Shown: piece by piece, positions 53,450 through 63,504 of the stretch
How the letters are laid out: each line of letters starts with the position of its first letter
Numbering within the stretch: the stretch's first letter is position 1
Assembly: GCA_033032865.1 (NCBI GenBank)
Contig: JAWHQI010000610.1
Span: forward strand, 419,006 to 483,005
DNA length: 64,000 bases
Direction: 5' to 3'
DNA from: Dactylorhiza incarnata
Lineage: Eukaryota > Streptophyta > Magnoliopsida > Asparagales > Orchidaceae
Program-made: the position numbers and the translations under genes
Notes under the pieces: model-generated
What the model was told of the DNA's origin: nothing
Seen by the model: the letters and a program-made list of their open reading frames with translations, nothing else
Database searches by the model: none

Positions 53450-55333
53450 CGAGCATTTTCGCACGGGCGAGGCTCGATGTTCTTCGCTTCCGCGCGCGGC
53501 ATGAAGGCTACATGCAATGTCAATTGACAGTGCGTCTTAGAGCGGACGAGTTTGGGCGGAGGTACCGCCTCTACTGGGGTACTGTCGAAGCGAAGAGCAT
53601 CGAGCACGGGCGGTAGCCCGTGGGAAGATGCTCGTTTATATATATAAATATTATATATATACCGTGCGACAGCACCCCAGTAGCGGTGGTACCCTCACCG
53701 CGACAGGCTCTTGTCGTTCGCTAACCCTCATGCGCGGCGCTCTCACCGCACCAATTTTGGCTTGCGCAAGGGGTTCGCGAGCGGCGGGAGTACCATGGCT
53801 GCTGGGATACTGTCGCTGCGGAGAGAATCGAGCACGGGACATAATCTCCTCAAATATTACCTAAATTTATTTATTTTAAAAAGTTAAGGCAGGAGGTAAT
53901 GATATATTTATTTGTATAAAATATAATGATAATAAATTAAAAATAGTATCATTGATTAGTACAGTCTCTAAGTGATTAGTAACAATAATATTATCATTAT
54001 CAATGGTAAAATTTGATTTTATCACAATGATTAACTTTACTAATATTTTTGAGCTTAATTGGATATATATATCTAAATAATTTTTAAATTATTTTAAAAT
54101 TGGTGCGCCCTCACCGCACCAATTTTGTCTTGCGCACAGGGTTCGCGAGCAGCGGGAGTCCGTCGCGGCAGGGGTACCATCACTACTAGGATACTTTCGC
54201 TAAGATGCTCAAATTACAAATATAATAATGTTTTTTATAAATAAAAGTTTATATCTATATTAAAAAAAATTTTATATAAATTTTTATAAAACTTTATAAT
54301 TTTTTTCTCTATCTCCCTCCCTCTTTCCTCTCTCTCTCTCCCGCCCTCTCACTATGACTTTATACATTCCTCTCTCTCTCCCCCTCCCGCCCTCTCTCCC
54401 GGCCGCATTGAAGCCCCTCTCTCTCTCCCTTCCCTCTCTCCTCTCTCTCTCCTCTCTCTCTCCTTCTCTCTTTCATCACGAGCGACAGACATGTTTCTGT
54501 ACAAGGCTTATTAACTTTATATATAATTAAGTATATATCGATATATATATACACACACGAGTGACAGTGTATAGGGGCCCCCGTGCTCCGCGCGACAGTA
54601 CATTTTCTGCCTCTTGTGGGGATCGCCCGCCCCCGTCACGCACCCAATTTTTTGTTTTATTTTTTCGCCCTCCCCAAGCCAGCCCCATATTGGCGTTTTT
54701 TTTTAATTATCTTTTTAATTATTCATTTCTAAAGGTTTTTTCTATTATAGTTTTATTTTTAAAATTTAAAAAACAAAAAAAAATAACAAAAAAACCGCCG
54801 ATGGGTGGTTGTGTCTTGAGAAGTAAAAGAGAACTGTCCATTCATATATATAGTAATGTAAGTGTTTATAACAATTTGTCAGTTGGTGTGGTGGTTGTGT
54901 CTTAATTCAATATATTACAAGTTTTGGATTCGATCTCATGCAAGCGCAATTTATAATTATTAATTTTTTAATGAAAATAAGGACAAAATCGTAATTTCAC
55001 GTTGAAGGGTAGTGACTTGAAAATATAGATCTAGGACACCCTACCATAGTAAATATAAGAGATCTAGTAAAAATAATATGTGACTACACTTGATTTCAGC
55101 GAGATTGAACGGTTATGATTGACGGTAAATAGTTACACCGTAAGTGAATATCTTTATATAGTAGTAAATATATATATATATATATACACGAGTGACAGGC
55201 ACGGGCCTCCGGCCCTACGTGAGGACAATCGGCGGGCTTCGCCCCCCCCCCCCCCCCCCCCGGCGGGCTTCGCCCGTCCCTCAGCCGCCCCTTTTATTTT
55301 TACTAAGTATATATACTAAGTAATCAATCCTGT
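53450..55333. repeat. Patchwork of short dispersed repeats, CT-rich and AT-rich tracts
   Basis: A roughly 55-bp segment with CTCACCGCACCAATTTTG and GGGTTCGCGAGC is present at about 53730-53795 and again at 54100-54160. CACGAGTGACAG recurs at 54556 and 55187. 54300-54475 is (CT)n/CCCTCTCTC low complexity. TA tracts lie at 53637-53662, 54535-54552 and 55165-55186. A C20 run at 55242-55261 is flanked by duplicated GGCGGGCTTCGCC. No gene. Confidence 0.6.
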
Positions 55334-55663
55334 GTTCGTCGAACGGTGGCCCTAACCGTTCGTCGAACGCAGGAGTGCCGTCGTTTGTCGAACGGCGAAC
55401 CTGCGTTCGACGAACGGCGAAATTAATGTGCTTGACGAACGGCGGCAGATTCCCGTTCGTCGAACGCAGGTGGCGCCTGCGTTCGTCGAACGCAGGAGTG
55501 TCACCGTTCGTCGAACGCAGGTTCGTTGTTCGACGAACGGCGGCACTCCTGCATTCGACTTACGTTTAGGGCCACCGTTCGACGAACGGTCAGGGCCGTC
55601 GTTCGTCGAACGGCGAATCACGTCTGCGTTCGACGAACGGCGGCCGCATGCGTTTGACGAACA
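55334..55663. repeat. Array of about 14 short palindromes (CGTTCGTCGAACG / CGTTCGACGAACG)
   Basis: Every 15-35 bp there is a self-complementary 12-13-mer, either GTTCGTCGAAC or GTTCGACGAAC, joined by short GC-rich spacers (GCAGG, GGCGG, GTGGCCC). Twelve are near-perfect and two or three are decayed (for example ATTCGACTTACG). Because each is a palindrome the array reads alike on both strands, and open frames crossing it translate as periodic FVERR or RRTNG; I do not consider these proteins. Confidence 0.85.
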
Positions 55664-56484
55664 GCGGCGCCACCGCCGACGGTGGCCCTACCGGAGCCCC
55701 ACCGAAGTACCACCGGCAGGTTCGCCGGAGACCGGCGAACCTGCCGGTGGCCTCACGCCAGCCAGCCGACGGCTCCGCCGTCGGCGGCAGCCCAGAAGGG
55801 GGCGGGAAGGAAGGGAGGGAGGGGGCACGGGATTTCGCTGGGTTGGAGGGATTGGGTTTTTGGAAAATTGGCTATTCGCAAGCCTTTTTTCTGATTTGAT
55901 TTGAAATCCAATGGATGTGATCTGATTTTGTCTCAATTTTTTTGCCATGGAGTTCCTATTTACCTTGTCATGGACACAAAAACGATATTTCTTTATAATA
56001 TAGTATATATATATATATTTATATTTATATTTATATTTAACTACTATATACAAGAAGTTGTCTTTGGTGCAACATTCAAAGTTGACAAATATAGTCTCAT
56101 TCTTTTTTCTCCAATTACTTAAAAAAAATGAAAATTTATAAAATATAATAAAATATAATGGCTATTTGTGTAATTACATTATATCTCTATAATAAAAATA
56201 ATGGTGGAAATTCATAAAATTCAAAAGCTTTAATAGACCTCCTACACCTACTATGGTAGATAATCATTAGTCCTCCTAGACCTACTTTAAAATGATTTTT
56301 TGTTAAAATATAAATGTTTTTTAATATTAAATAAAATTTCTGTGCGATCATTTTGAGTACTCATGTATATGTTGTGAGCGCAACCGGCTTGATGCGCTCA
56401 TAGACCGGAGCGTCATGAGCGTAGCCCGCCGGGGCAGGCGAAGCCCGCCGTCGCCGGGCGGGTACTATCGTCGGGCGGGTACTT

Positions 56485-56516
<32 letters not shown>

Positions 56517-56544
56517 CTATTCTAAAAAGAAATATGGTGGTCTG
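55664..56544. other. Unassigned, G+C-rich then A+T-rich
   Basis: 55690-55790 has inverted CACCGGCAGGTTCGCCGG/CCGGCGAACCTGCCGGTGG (imperfect long hairpin, about 55721-55751). The rest is A+T-rich with TA tracts at 55999-56040 and 56500-56517. No gene. Confidence 0.4.
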
Positions 56545-57395
56545 CGAATAGCGTGAGATCAAAAATCCTCAAAAAACTAGGGCCGTCGGATATATGGCTT
56601 CAAAATACAGGTGTTGACGCCAGGCAAATCCTGACCTCAAGATTCGGACCGATGCAGCCGGAGGCTACTCGCCCAGCAGCCCGACGAGATGGCTTGGCTG
56701 GCAACGACGAAGAAGCTAGAAGAGCAACAAACAGGACCCCAAGTGCTGCGGCAGGGAGGTCCCACCACGTACCCAGAAGCTCCGAAGAGACTTCCCCTCC
56801 AAGACCAAAGAATGGCCGAGCAGAGTACGAGGAAGGCACCGACTTGGCTAGTACCGGGAGTAGCGGCCAAGTGCGACAGGTTCCAGAATGCAAGAGCAGG
56901 GTTTCGAAAGCTCAAGTCCAGGTGCCAATCCAAGTACCCCTGGGGTCCTATTTATAGGAAAACCAAGGGGTGGGGTGGGGGGGGGGGGGTTTATAGCCCA
57001 GCCCCCAACCCGGCGACTATGGGTTACTCGGCGAGTATCATGCCATAGTCGCCCATCTGGCGAGTATTGGGTGTTGCTCGCACACGCCAGGCCAATAGTC
57101 GCTAGGTCTTCTGTTCCATACTTGCCAACCTGGCGAGTATTGCCTGCATACTCGCCGAGGTCTTCTCTTCTCTGCCTTGAACGGTCGGGCTCTGCGTTGA
57201 CCTTTTTGACTTTGACTTCTGCCTACGTGGCCTTGGGGGGGGTCCACCCTCGGAGAATGAGGGTTGTACACAATCCCCGCTCTTTGCGAGTAACGTAGTT
57301 GCTCGGAAAGAATCATCCAACCCTTATTTGACGAGCTGTCTTTCTGGCGAGTATTTGGCCTATACTCGCCATCTCGCTGACCGACGCTCGAGCTC
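56545..57395. other. LTR-like region of a Tat-type element (boundaries not found)
   Basis: The sequence contains a minus-orientation TATA-like TCCTATAAATAGG (rc about 56948-56960) followed by a G13 run (56977-56989). Many GGCGAGTATTG/ATACTCGCC words begin at 57020. No coding domain was identified in the open stretch 56553-56957. It probably belongs to the same element family as 57396-62335. Confidence 0.4.
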
Positions 57396-57403
57396 TATAA
57401 ATA
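57396..57403 (+). promoter_or_regulatory. TATA box before accessory gene 1
   Basis: CTATAAATAG about 55 bp upstream of ATG 57451. Equivalent boxes stand before accessory gene 2 (59415-59423) and before the LTR end (61530-61538). Confidence 0.6.
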
Positions 57404-57450
57404 GAGGGGCAGGGGTCTCTGATGGCACGTCTTTTCTGAACTCGCTCAAG

Positions 57451-59103
57451 ATGGTGCGCGACTATGCTGCCGAGGCTAAGGCGGCCATGGTTGGTCTCGT
57501 CGGCCTTTTTGATGGCTCTTCGCTCCCTCCTCGCCTGGATCCCGCATCTGGCGACCTTCCATCTTCCAAGAAGAGGAAGAGGCTCGCCCAGAAGAAGAAG
57601 AAGAAGAAGGAGAAGAAGAAAGCCGCCGAGGAAGAGGTCGCTGCTCCTTTGGGCGACCAACACCAGCAGCTGCTGGACGACCTGGGGCTCTCTAATGAGG
57701 GCGACTCGCCGGTCGCTGATCCTCCTGCTCCAAATGTCGCCGAGGGGGCGAGCGTTCCTGAGATCGTGGCCCAGAATCCGTTGGAGAATCTCGCTTCTGT
57801 GCGAGGTGCGATTAATCTACTCGCCACCTTTTTTAACTGGCCTCGACTTGGTCCGGGTTGCTGAATATCTCTTCTATGCTCGCAGATTCTTCCACCATTG
57901 GTGCTCAGGAGGAGCCTTTAGCCGTACCTCCTCTGAGATCGTCGCCCATGATCTCGCCTAGGGGTGGAGGTCGCTCAGGGCGAGTTCTTCACAGCTCCTC
58001 GCTGGAGAAGAGGCTGATGAGCGAGCAACGTGCTCCTTTGGCGGGCATCGTGCTTCCGCCTCCACCACCACTGCCTCTTCAGTTTGTGGGGACAGCGAGT
58101 AGCTCGCAACTGCCCGTAGGCGGGCTTCCGCCACCTCCTCCGTTCCCTCCTTCCGAAATTCTTCAGGGCGACCAGCGCCCTTTGACTTCTACTGCGCCTT
58201 CTACTCATCAGGGCGAGTCCTCGCGCCGTGGCGGGACTGGGGGCTCCTCGGGCTTCTTTCCTCCAAGGGGAGGAGGACGACCAGGCGATAGTCGCGGTCG
58301 TGGGAACGCGCCTCCTAGCCGGGATCAGACGGCTGGATCCCATCCTGCTCGGCGAGGCGATCATCATCATAGCACGTCTCCCCAGCAAGGCAGGGGCTCT
58401 CCTCGTCATCGCTCTCGTAGTCCTCGTCCAGGTATTTGGTCGTCATTCATGATAGTCGCCACTATTTTCACTTGGTTCCTTCAGTCGTCAAAGCTCTGAT
58501 ATTCTTGCCCTCTTTGCAGCTCGCGCTCGTACTCCCATATGAGCCTTGATCGACGCGGTCGGGCTTCCTTCTCGCGAGTACCAGGAGAGGGCTACTCGCG
58601 CAATCTTAGAGCTGGAATCCAAGCTGGAGCGCTTAGCGATCTGCGAGCCTCATCGCCGCCTGACTGATGTCGAATCGCGGTTTGAGCGTTTGGCGAGCTT
58701 TGATGCTCATCGTCGTTTGACTGAAGTGGAGTCGCGCATAGAGCGTCTGGCGAGCAGCGATGCTCATCGTCGCCTGGCTGAGTTGGAGGCGCGGGTTTCT
58801 CGACTGGAGGAGTTCGATACTCGGCTGGTCGCTACGGAATCTCGCCTTCAGTCGGTCAACGAGCTTGAGCGCAGACTTGGGAGGCTCGAACATCGCCAAC
58901 AACTACATCATGACGAGCTGGTGGGGATGCGCGCGAGCATGGGCTCGGTTGGTCGGCTGGCGAGGATCGAAGACCAGCTACATCAGGGCGAGGACGCGAT
59001 GTCTGTGGCCTCCGAGCACTTCAGGCGAGCTCGTGGCTTGGGATGGGTCGGGCGACAACCTCAACAGCCAGACACCCAGGCGAACCTTCAAGCTCCTCCC
59101 TAG
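57451..59103 (+). pseudogene. Accessory gene 1 of Tat-type element: three-exon Lys/Pro/RS-rich coiled-coil protein
   Basis: Predicted exons are 57451-57805, 57886-58431 and 58520-59103, with GT-AG introns of 80 and 88 bp. Both junctions split a codon after its first base and join three separately open frames in phase, which argues for real introns. The product would be about 490 residues: a basic Lys tract (KKRKRLAQ then K-rich, residues about 45-65), a Pro-rich and Gly/Arg-rich middle, an RS-like stretch (SPRHRSRSPRP), and a C-terminal coiled coil with three similar ERLA-x3-AHRRLTEVESR units. One in-frame TGA (58540-58542) breaks exon 3. I recognise no enzymatic domain. It may be a host-like or accessory ORF of the element. 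Confidence 0.6.
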
Positions 59104-59414
59104 ATGTTGCTTTTTCTTTATTTTTCTTCTTTCTAGGTCATGTCGCCTTTTGGCGAGTATCCCTGTACTGCTGAACTATTGCTTAATATTTATTCGGCGA
59201 GTATTTGAAACTCGCCTTTTATTACTTGCTTCTGCTTTCTTCTTCTGCGATGGTTTTCTTGATTTTTTCTATCTTCTTTTACCTTGGCGAGTGTTGTCTG
59301 CGCGTCGCCTTAGGCATGGCGAGCTTGTTTGATCTTGGCGATTATAACTTGATACTCGCTACCCCCTGAATCCCGATCGCGCCGTCGTGCTCGATACGCC
59401 AAGCTACCCGACCA

Positions 59415-59423
59415 CTATAAATA
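59415..59423 (+). promoter_or_regulatory. TATA box before accessory gene 2
   Basis: CTATAAATA, followed at once by a G16 run (59424-59439), about 130 bp upstream of ATG 59552. Confidence 0.55.
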
Positions 59424-59551
59424 GGGGGGGGGGGGGGGGTGGGTGAGTCTTAATTACGCTTTGGCGATTTCCTAACTCTTGCGCGAGTATCCTCCGTCTC
59501 ACTTTCCCTTTCTCTTCTTTGATACTCGTCTTTCTTTCCTTCCTTTCAAAG

Positions 59552-60761
59552 ATGACTGACGAGGCGACCATCCGGCGTGCCAATCACGCCAAGAATTTTG
59601 CGGCGACCATCTTCAAGAAGGCAGTTACGACTGAGAAAGATTTGGAGGTCGTCAGGGCGAAGTACCTCCCGCCAGGGTATGTCGCGAGGCTTCCTCGCCA
59701 GGGCGAGCGACTAAACACCTTTTTGACTAATGAGCGGGTGATCCCTACTCGCCACTTCGAGGTGGGCTTGCGACTACCATTGTGGACGGAGTTCTCCCAG
59801 ATACTCCGTTACTTTGGGATAGTCCCTGCCCAGATCAACCCCAATGGGGTGGCGATGATCGTGGGCTTCCTCTGCTACCTGCGCGACCAGGGAATAGCCT
59901 TCGACCTGTCGGTCTTTAGGCGAGTATTCCATTTCATGGCGACTGGCGAGGGCGTCGTCTTCCTCTGCAGCCACGTCTGCACGCTGGTCGGCACCGCTAA
60001 CAAGAATCATCGCTGGGGAGAGCGAATAGTCGTCATCGCTGGCGACTTTAAAGCCGTCCCTGACAAGTCCTTCCAGCCACCGGAGAGCGTCTTTGGGGTT
60101 TCCTTCCTAAGCGAGAGTGGCGAGAAGCTGCTCGAGGCTTTCAAAGGTCGCCGCCTTGATGTGGTGTACTGGAGGAGGCGAGTAGATGAACTCGCTGAGG
60201 TTTTCGCAGGCGAAGGTAATCCACCGCGCGAGTATTCGCAATACTCGCTCTTCGTTTTCATCTTGGCGATTAACTGGACTTATTACTCTTCTTGCTGTAG
60301 CAGTCCATGTCCTGTCGCGCGAGCTTCTTCCTGCGGTGGTGAAGGCGACGGCTTCCACACAAGGAGGTGCGGGGACTTCTGTTCGCGGGGAAGGGGTCTA
60401 CTCGCCCATAGACTTGTCGCCAGGAGGCGATGAGCCCTTGATCATCGGTGAAGGATCTGGGCCTTCGAGGAAGCGGAAGGAGAGGGGCGAGCCCTCCGAG
60501 CCTTCGAGGAAGAAGAAGGAGGTCGCCCACCGGAACCTTGGCAAGAAGGCGGACCCTTCCGAGGCCGGCGAGCCCTATACCCACCCGAATTTCAACTTGG
60601 GTGTTCGTTGTACAACCCCGATGTTCGCCCGGAAAGGGGTTCCAAGTTCGCACGACCAGGCGAGCCAGCCGGCCGAAGGAGTTCGCCAGGCGACCGAGGG
60701 CGAGCCCAGGTGGGGGCGAGTCCGGGAAGAGGCGAGCCAGCCAGCCGAAGGAGCTCGCTAG
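59552..60761 (+). CDS. Accessory gene 2: putative gypsy-type transposon-domain protein, two exons
   Basis: Predicted exons 59552-60215 and 60304-60761 with an 88-bp GT-AG intron. The junction joins two different frames in phase and gives 373 residues with no internal stop. Exon 1 contains a segment typical of the plant 'putative gypsy type transposon' (Transposase_28-like) domain: FEVGLRLPLWTEFSQILRYF, PAQINPNGVAMIVGFLCYL, FRRVFHF, and NKNHRWGERI (residues about 65-185). Exon 2 is Gly/Ser-rich with two basic clusters (SRKRKERGE, SRKKKE), possible nuclear signals. Such ORFs accompany Tat-lineage retrotransposons; their function is not established. Its tail runs into the LTR tandem repeats. Confidence 0.72.
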
Positions 60762-61325
60762 GTAGGCCCGGTCCCTGGGGGTGCAAATAGCCATTTCTGG
60801 GGTACAGTTAGCCATTTTGGCGAGCTCGACCCGCTAAGGAGTGGTTCAGCAGGCGAGCCGTAGAGACAGGCGAGCCAGCCGGCCGAAGGAGTTCGCCAGG
60901 CGACCCGAGGGCGAGCCCAGGTGGGGGCGAGTCCGGGAAGAGGCGAGCCAGCCGGCCGAAGGAGTTCGCTAGGCAGGCCCGGGCCCTTGGGGTGCAAATA
61001 GCCATTTCTGGGGTACAGTTAGCCATTTTGGCGAGCTCGACCCGCTAAGGAGTGGTTCAGCAGGCGAGCCGTAGAGACAGGCGAGCCAGCCGGCCGAAGG
61101 AGTTCGCTAGGCAGGCCCGGGCCCTTGGGGTGCAAATAGCCATTTCTGGGGTACAGTTAGCCATTTTGGCGAGCTCGACCCGCTAAGGAGTGGTTCAGCG
61201 GGCGAGTCGTAGGGACAGGCGAGCCAGTCGGCCGAAGGGGTTCGCCAGGCGACCGAGGGCGAGCACAGGTGGGGGGCGAGCCCGGGAAGAGGCGAGCCAG
61301 CCAGCCGAAGGAGCTCGCTAGGTGG
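60659..61325 (+). repeat. Tandem repeat of about 211-bp units in the LTR region
   Basis: Units start with GGCGAGCCAGCCGGCCGAAG at 60659, 60869 and 61080, and a variant at 61217 (spacing 210, 211, 137). Each carries GTGCAAATAGCCATTTCTGG and GAGCTCGACCCGCTAAGGAG. The third unit lacks about 75 bp. The first unit overlaps the end of accessory gene 2. Confidence 0.88.
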
Positions 61326-61835
61326 CCTTGGCGAACCTCATGTTCGCTGAACAGGTCGAGGGTCTCGGGTTCGCTGGTAATTGGGAGGGTCTTTTACCAG
61401 AAAACCCCTGGTGGTCTGCGGTTAGCCCCTCCGGACAGCGGAGTTTGGCTGTTAGCAGACCAATTTGGGGTGCGGATAGTATGAACGGACAGCGGGAGTT
61501 GGCTATTGACAGACCACAAAACCAAAATCTATAAATAGACCTTGAAGGGCACCTTGGAAGAGAGGGTTCATTATCTTTGAGCTCTTCTCTCCCTAGGTCG
61601 CTTTGGTTTAGGCTCTCTAGCTCTCCAAGGTGCCCGAGTCTTAGCTTTGGCTTGGGAGGGGAAGCGCTCAACGATCTTCCGGGTTAGTGGAGGGACCTCC
61701 TCGCTGAGACTAGGGTCTTCGTTCTTTGCTCGAATTGTCGGCCTTACCTCTCCCGAGGGACCGGTAAGGGCTAGCTGCCCCTCATTTCGGTGAGGGCCCC
61801 GAGCTCCACAAGAGACCGAGAAATCGGTTTCAACA
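61326..61835 (+). repeat. Tat-type LTR, 3' portion (5' boundary not determined)
   Basis: Ends GGTTTCAACA at 61835, directly followed by TTTTGGTGCGGTGAGCG (61836-61852), in the position and style of a primer-binding site. The left boundary is hidden in the tandem repeats. No second LTR is in the window for comparison. Confidence 0.6.
61530..61538 (+). promoter_or_regulatory. TATA box of the Tat-type LTR
   Basis: CTATAAATAG about 300 bp upstream of the LTR end; it should drive the gag transcript. Confidence 0.6.
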
Positions 61836-61891
61836 TTTTGGTGCGGTGAGCGTGGAGCGTGGCTGGTTCAAGAAAGTCCCAGAGAAGAGTT

Positions 61892-62335
61892 ATGGCGGGA
61901 GGTGAAGAGCAGGGTGAGGAGTTCGGCGAGACCCCTCAGGAAGCGATGGCTAGGATGTTCGCGGATTTCAGAAAGGAGGTGCTCGACACCTTGGGGTTCA
62001 CGGTCACGGCTCTGCGAAGTGAGTTTGCGACCCCGGCACCTCAGGCGACCACCCCCCCAACAGCAGTCGGCGAGAGGGCACCAGGAGGAAGGGCTGGAAA
62101 GGAAGTTGCCGTTGAACCAGGACATGACAGGGAAGGGCGAGTGTTGTTCGCCAGTCCGGCGAGCTCGGCGTTGGCGAGCTCCGTGCCGGCGAGTTCGGTA
62201 CCGACAAGCTCCGCCCCAGCGAGCGCGGCGCAGGCGAGCGCGCGCCAGGAGGATGCGGCGACAGTTGGGGTGGTTCAGGCAAGCGTCACCCTCGCGAGTG
62301 CGATCCCAAGCTTGGCGAGCGAGCTAGGTCCGTGA
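61892..62335 (+). CDS. Tat-type gag, N-terminal region
   Basis: The frame starts at ATG 61892, 57 bases after the LTR end: an acidic start (GGEEQGEEFGETPQEAMARMF), then Ala/Ser/Pro-rich. Many of its codons come from the recurrent word GGCGAG. It ends at TGA 62333, only 15 bases before the next open frame. Whether the stop is a mutation or a natural separation is unclear. Confidence 0.65.
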   Translation: MAGGEEQGEEFGETPQEAMARMFADFRKEVLDTLGFTVTALRSEFATPAPQATTPPTAVGERAPGGRAGKEVAVEPGHDREGRVLFASPASSALASSVPASSVPTSSAPASAAQASARQEDAATVGVVQASVTLASAIPSLASELGP

Positions 62336-62350
62336 GCCGAGCGAGAAAAG

Positions 62351-63502
62351 ATGGCAGGAGGGGGAAGTCCCTTCTGCGAGTTGGTGTTGTCTGCACCCGT
62401 TCCAGCGGGATTCGGAGAATGGGATAGAGTGTACTACAATGGCAGAGATGACCCAGTCCAGCATCTGCAGTCTTTCGAGGACTCGGTCTCCATCAGGCCG
62501 ATGTCCGATGCCTTCAAGTGTCGGCTCTTCGCCGTCACTCTCAAGGAGAAGGCCCGGGACTGGTTTCATTCACTTCCGGCAGGCTCTATCTACGCGTTCG
62601 AGGACCTGCGCCGAAGTTTTTTGTTGAGATTTTCAACTTCAAAAAGGAGGAAGAAGGACGCTGATTCCCTCTTCGCGGTGAAACAGGAGTCCAGGGAGAC
62701 GTTGGCTCAGTATGCGGATCGGTTCCAGGAGGAAGTGCAGCTCACTAAGGAGGTGCCTGGGTTTGCACTTCAACTCGCCTTCACGGTCGGGTTGAAGGAA
62801 AGTTTCTTCAAGATGGCGTTGAAGAGGAAGGCCCCCATCTCCTATGAGGAGCTGATGGAGAGGGTGGCGGAGGAAGTAGCAAGCGAAGAAGCCAACCCAG
62901 AGCTCACCAAGAGGCTAGCAAAGCTCAGTGAGCCGGAGATGAGGCAGCAAGAGGTCAGAAGAAGGGAAGAGCCCCGGGCCCCGGAGGGGGGATGGAGGCC
63001 GCAAGGTGGAGGAATGCAGGGGCAGGGAAGGGGTTACGGCCCAGGAAGGGGTAACCGTTTCGAAGGTCAATGGAGACCCCCCCCCCCCCCCCCCCCCCCC
63101 CAGTTGGGGTGGAGGCAGGGCCCGATGCAGTTACCTCCCCGGCCTCAACAAGCCATGGCAATTGACAGAGGAAGAGGAAGGGGAAGGGGAGGAGAAGCGG
63201 AAACGGCGGCCGCTAGGAGAAGAAGGAATAGGGTGGCAGAGACCGAGGCAAGGGAAGTGGCGGTGCCGTATTGCATCTTCCACGACGTGGAAGGCCACTC
63301 AACGGACACCTGTCCGGAGTTCCTGGAGGTGAAGAGGGGCAGAGCGCCCGCGCCACCACAGCAGCAGCCATTAAGGATCGTGGAGGTGGAACCTCGAGAG
63401 GAGGAGGAGGAAAGGTGTGAGGATAGAGCAGATCTGGGGAGTAGGGGAGGGATCGGAGTGATCCATGGGGGGGGGGGGGGTAGGGGTGGAGGCAACCCGT
63501 AA
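62351..63502 (+). CDS. Tat-type gag core and zinc finger
   Basis: Gag core (Retrotrans_gag type), residues about 10-195: YYNGRDDPVQHLQSFED, FKCRLFAVTLKEKARDWFHSLPAGSI, LFAVKQESRETLAQYADRFQEEV. An Arg/Gly-rich region follows, a C25 run (63077-63101) encoding Pro, then the finger YCIFHDVEGHSTDTCPEFLE, the Tat-type variant with C-x2-H spacing. A G14 run (63467-63480) near the end probably causes the frame change into protease. Confidence 0.88.
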   Translation: MAGGGSPFCELVLSAPVPAGFGEWDRVYYNGRDDPVQHLQSFEDSVSIRPMSDAFKCRLFAVTLKEKARDWFHSLPAGSIYAFEDLRRSFLLRFSTSKRRKKDADSLFAVKQESRETLAQYADRFQEEVQLTKEVPGFALQLAFTVGLKESFFKMALKRKAPISYEELMERVAEEVASEEANPELTKRLAKLSEPEMRQQEVRRREEPRAPEGGWRPQGGGMQGQGRGYGPGRGNRFEGQWRPPPPPPPPQLGWRQGPMQLPPRPQQAMAIDRGRGRGRGGEAETAAARRRRNRVAETEAREVAVPYCIFHDVEGHSTDTCPEFLEVKRGRAPAPPQQQPLRIVEVEPREEEEERCEDRADLGSRGGIGVIHGGGGGRGGGNP

Positions 63503-63504
63503 GG

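Noticed and set aside
55375..55621. FVERR-repeat protein on either strand
   Set aside because: Palindromic DNA gives similar periodic peptides in several frames and on both strands; no start context or conservation signal.
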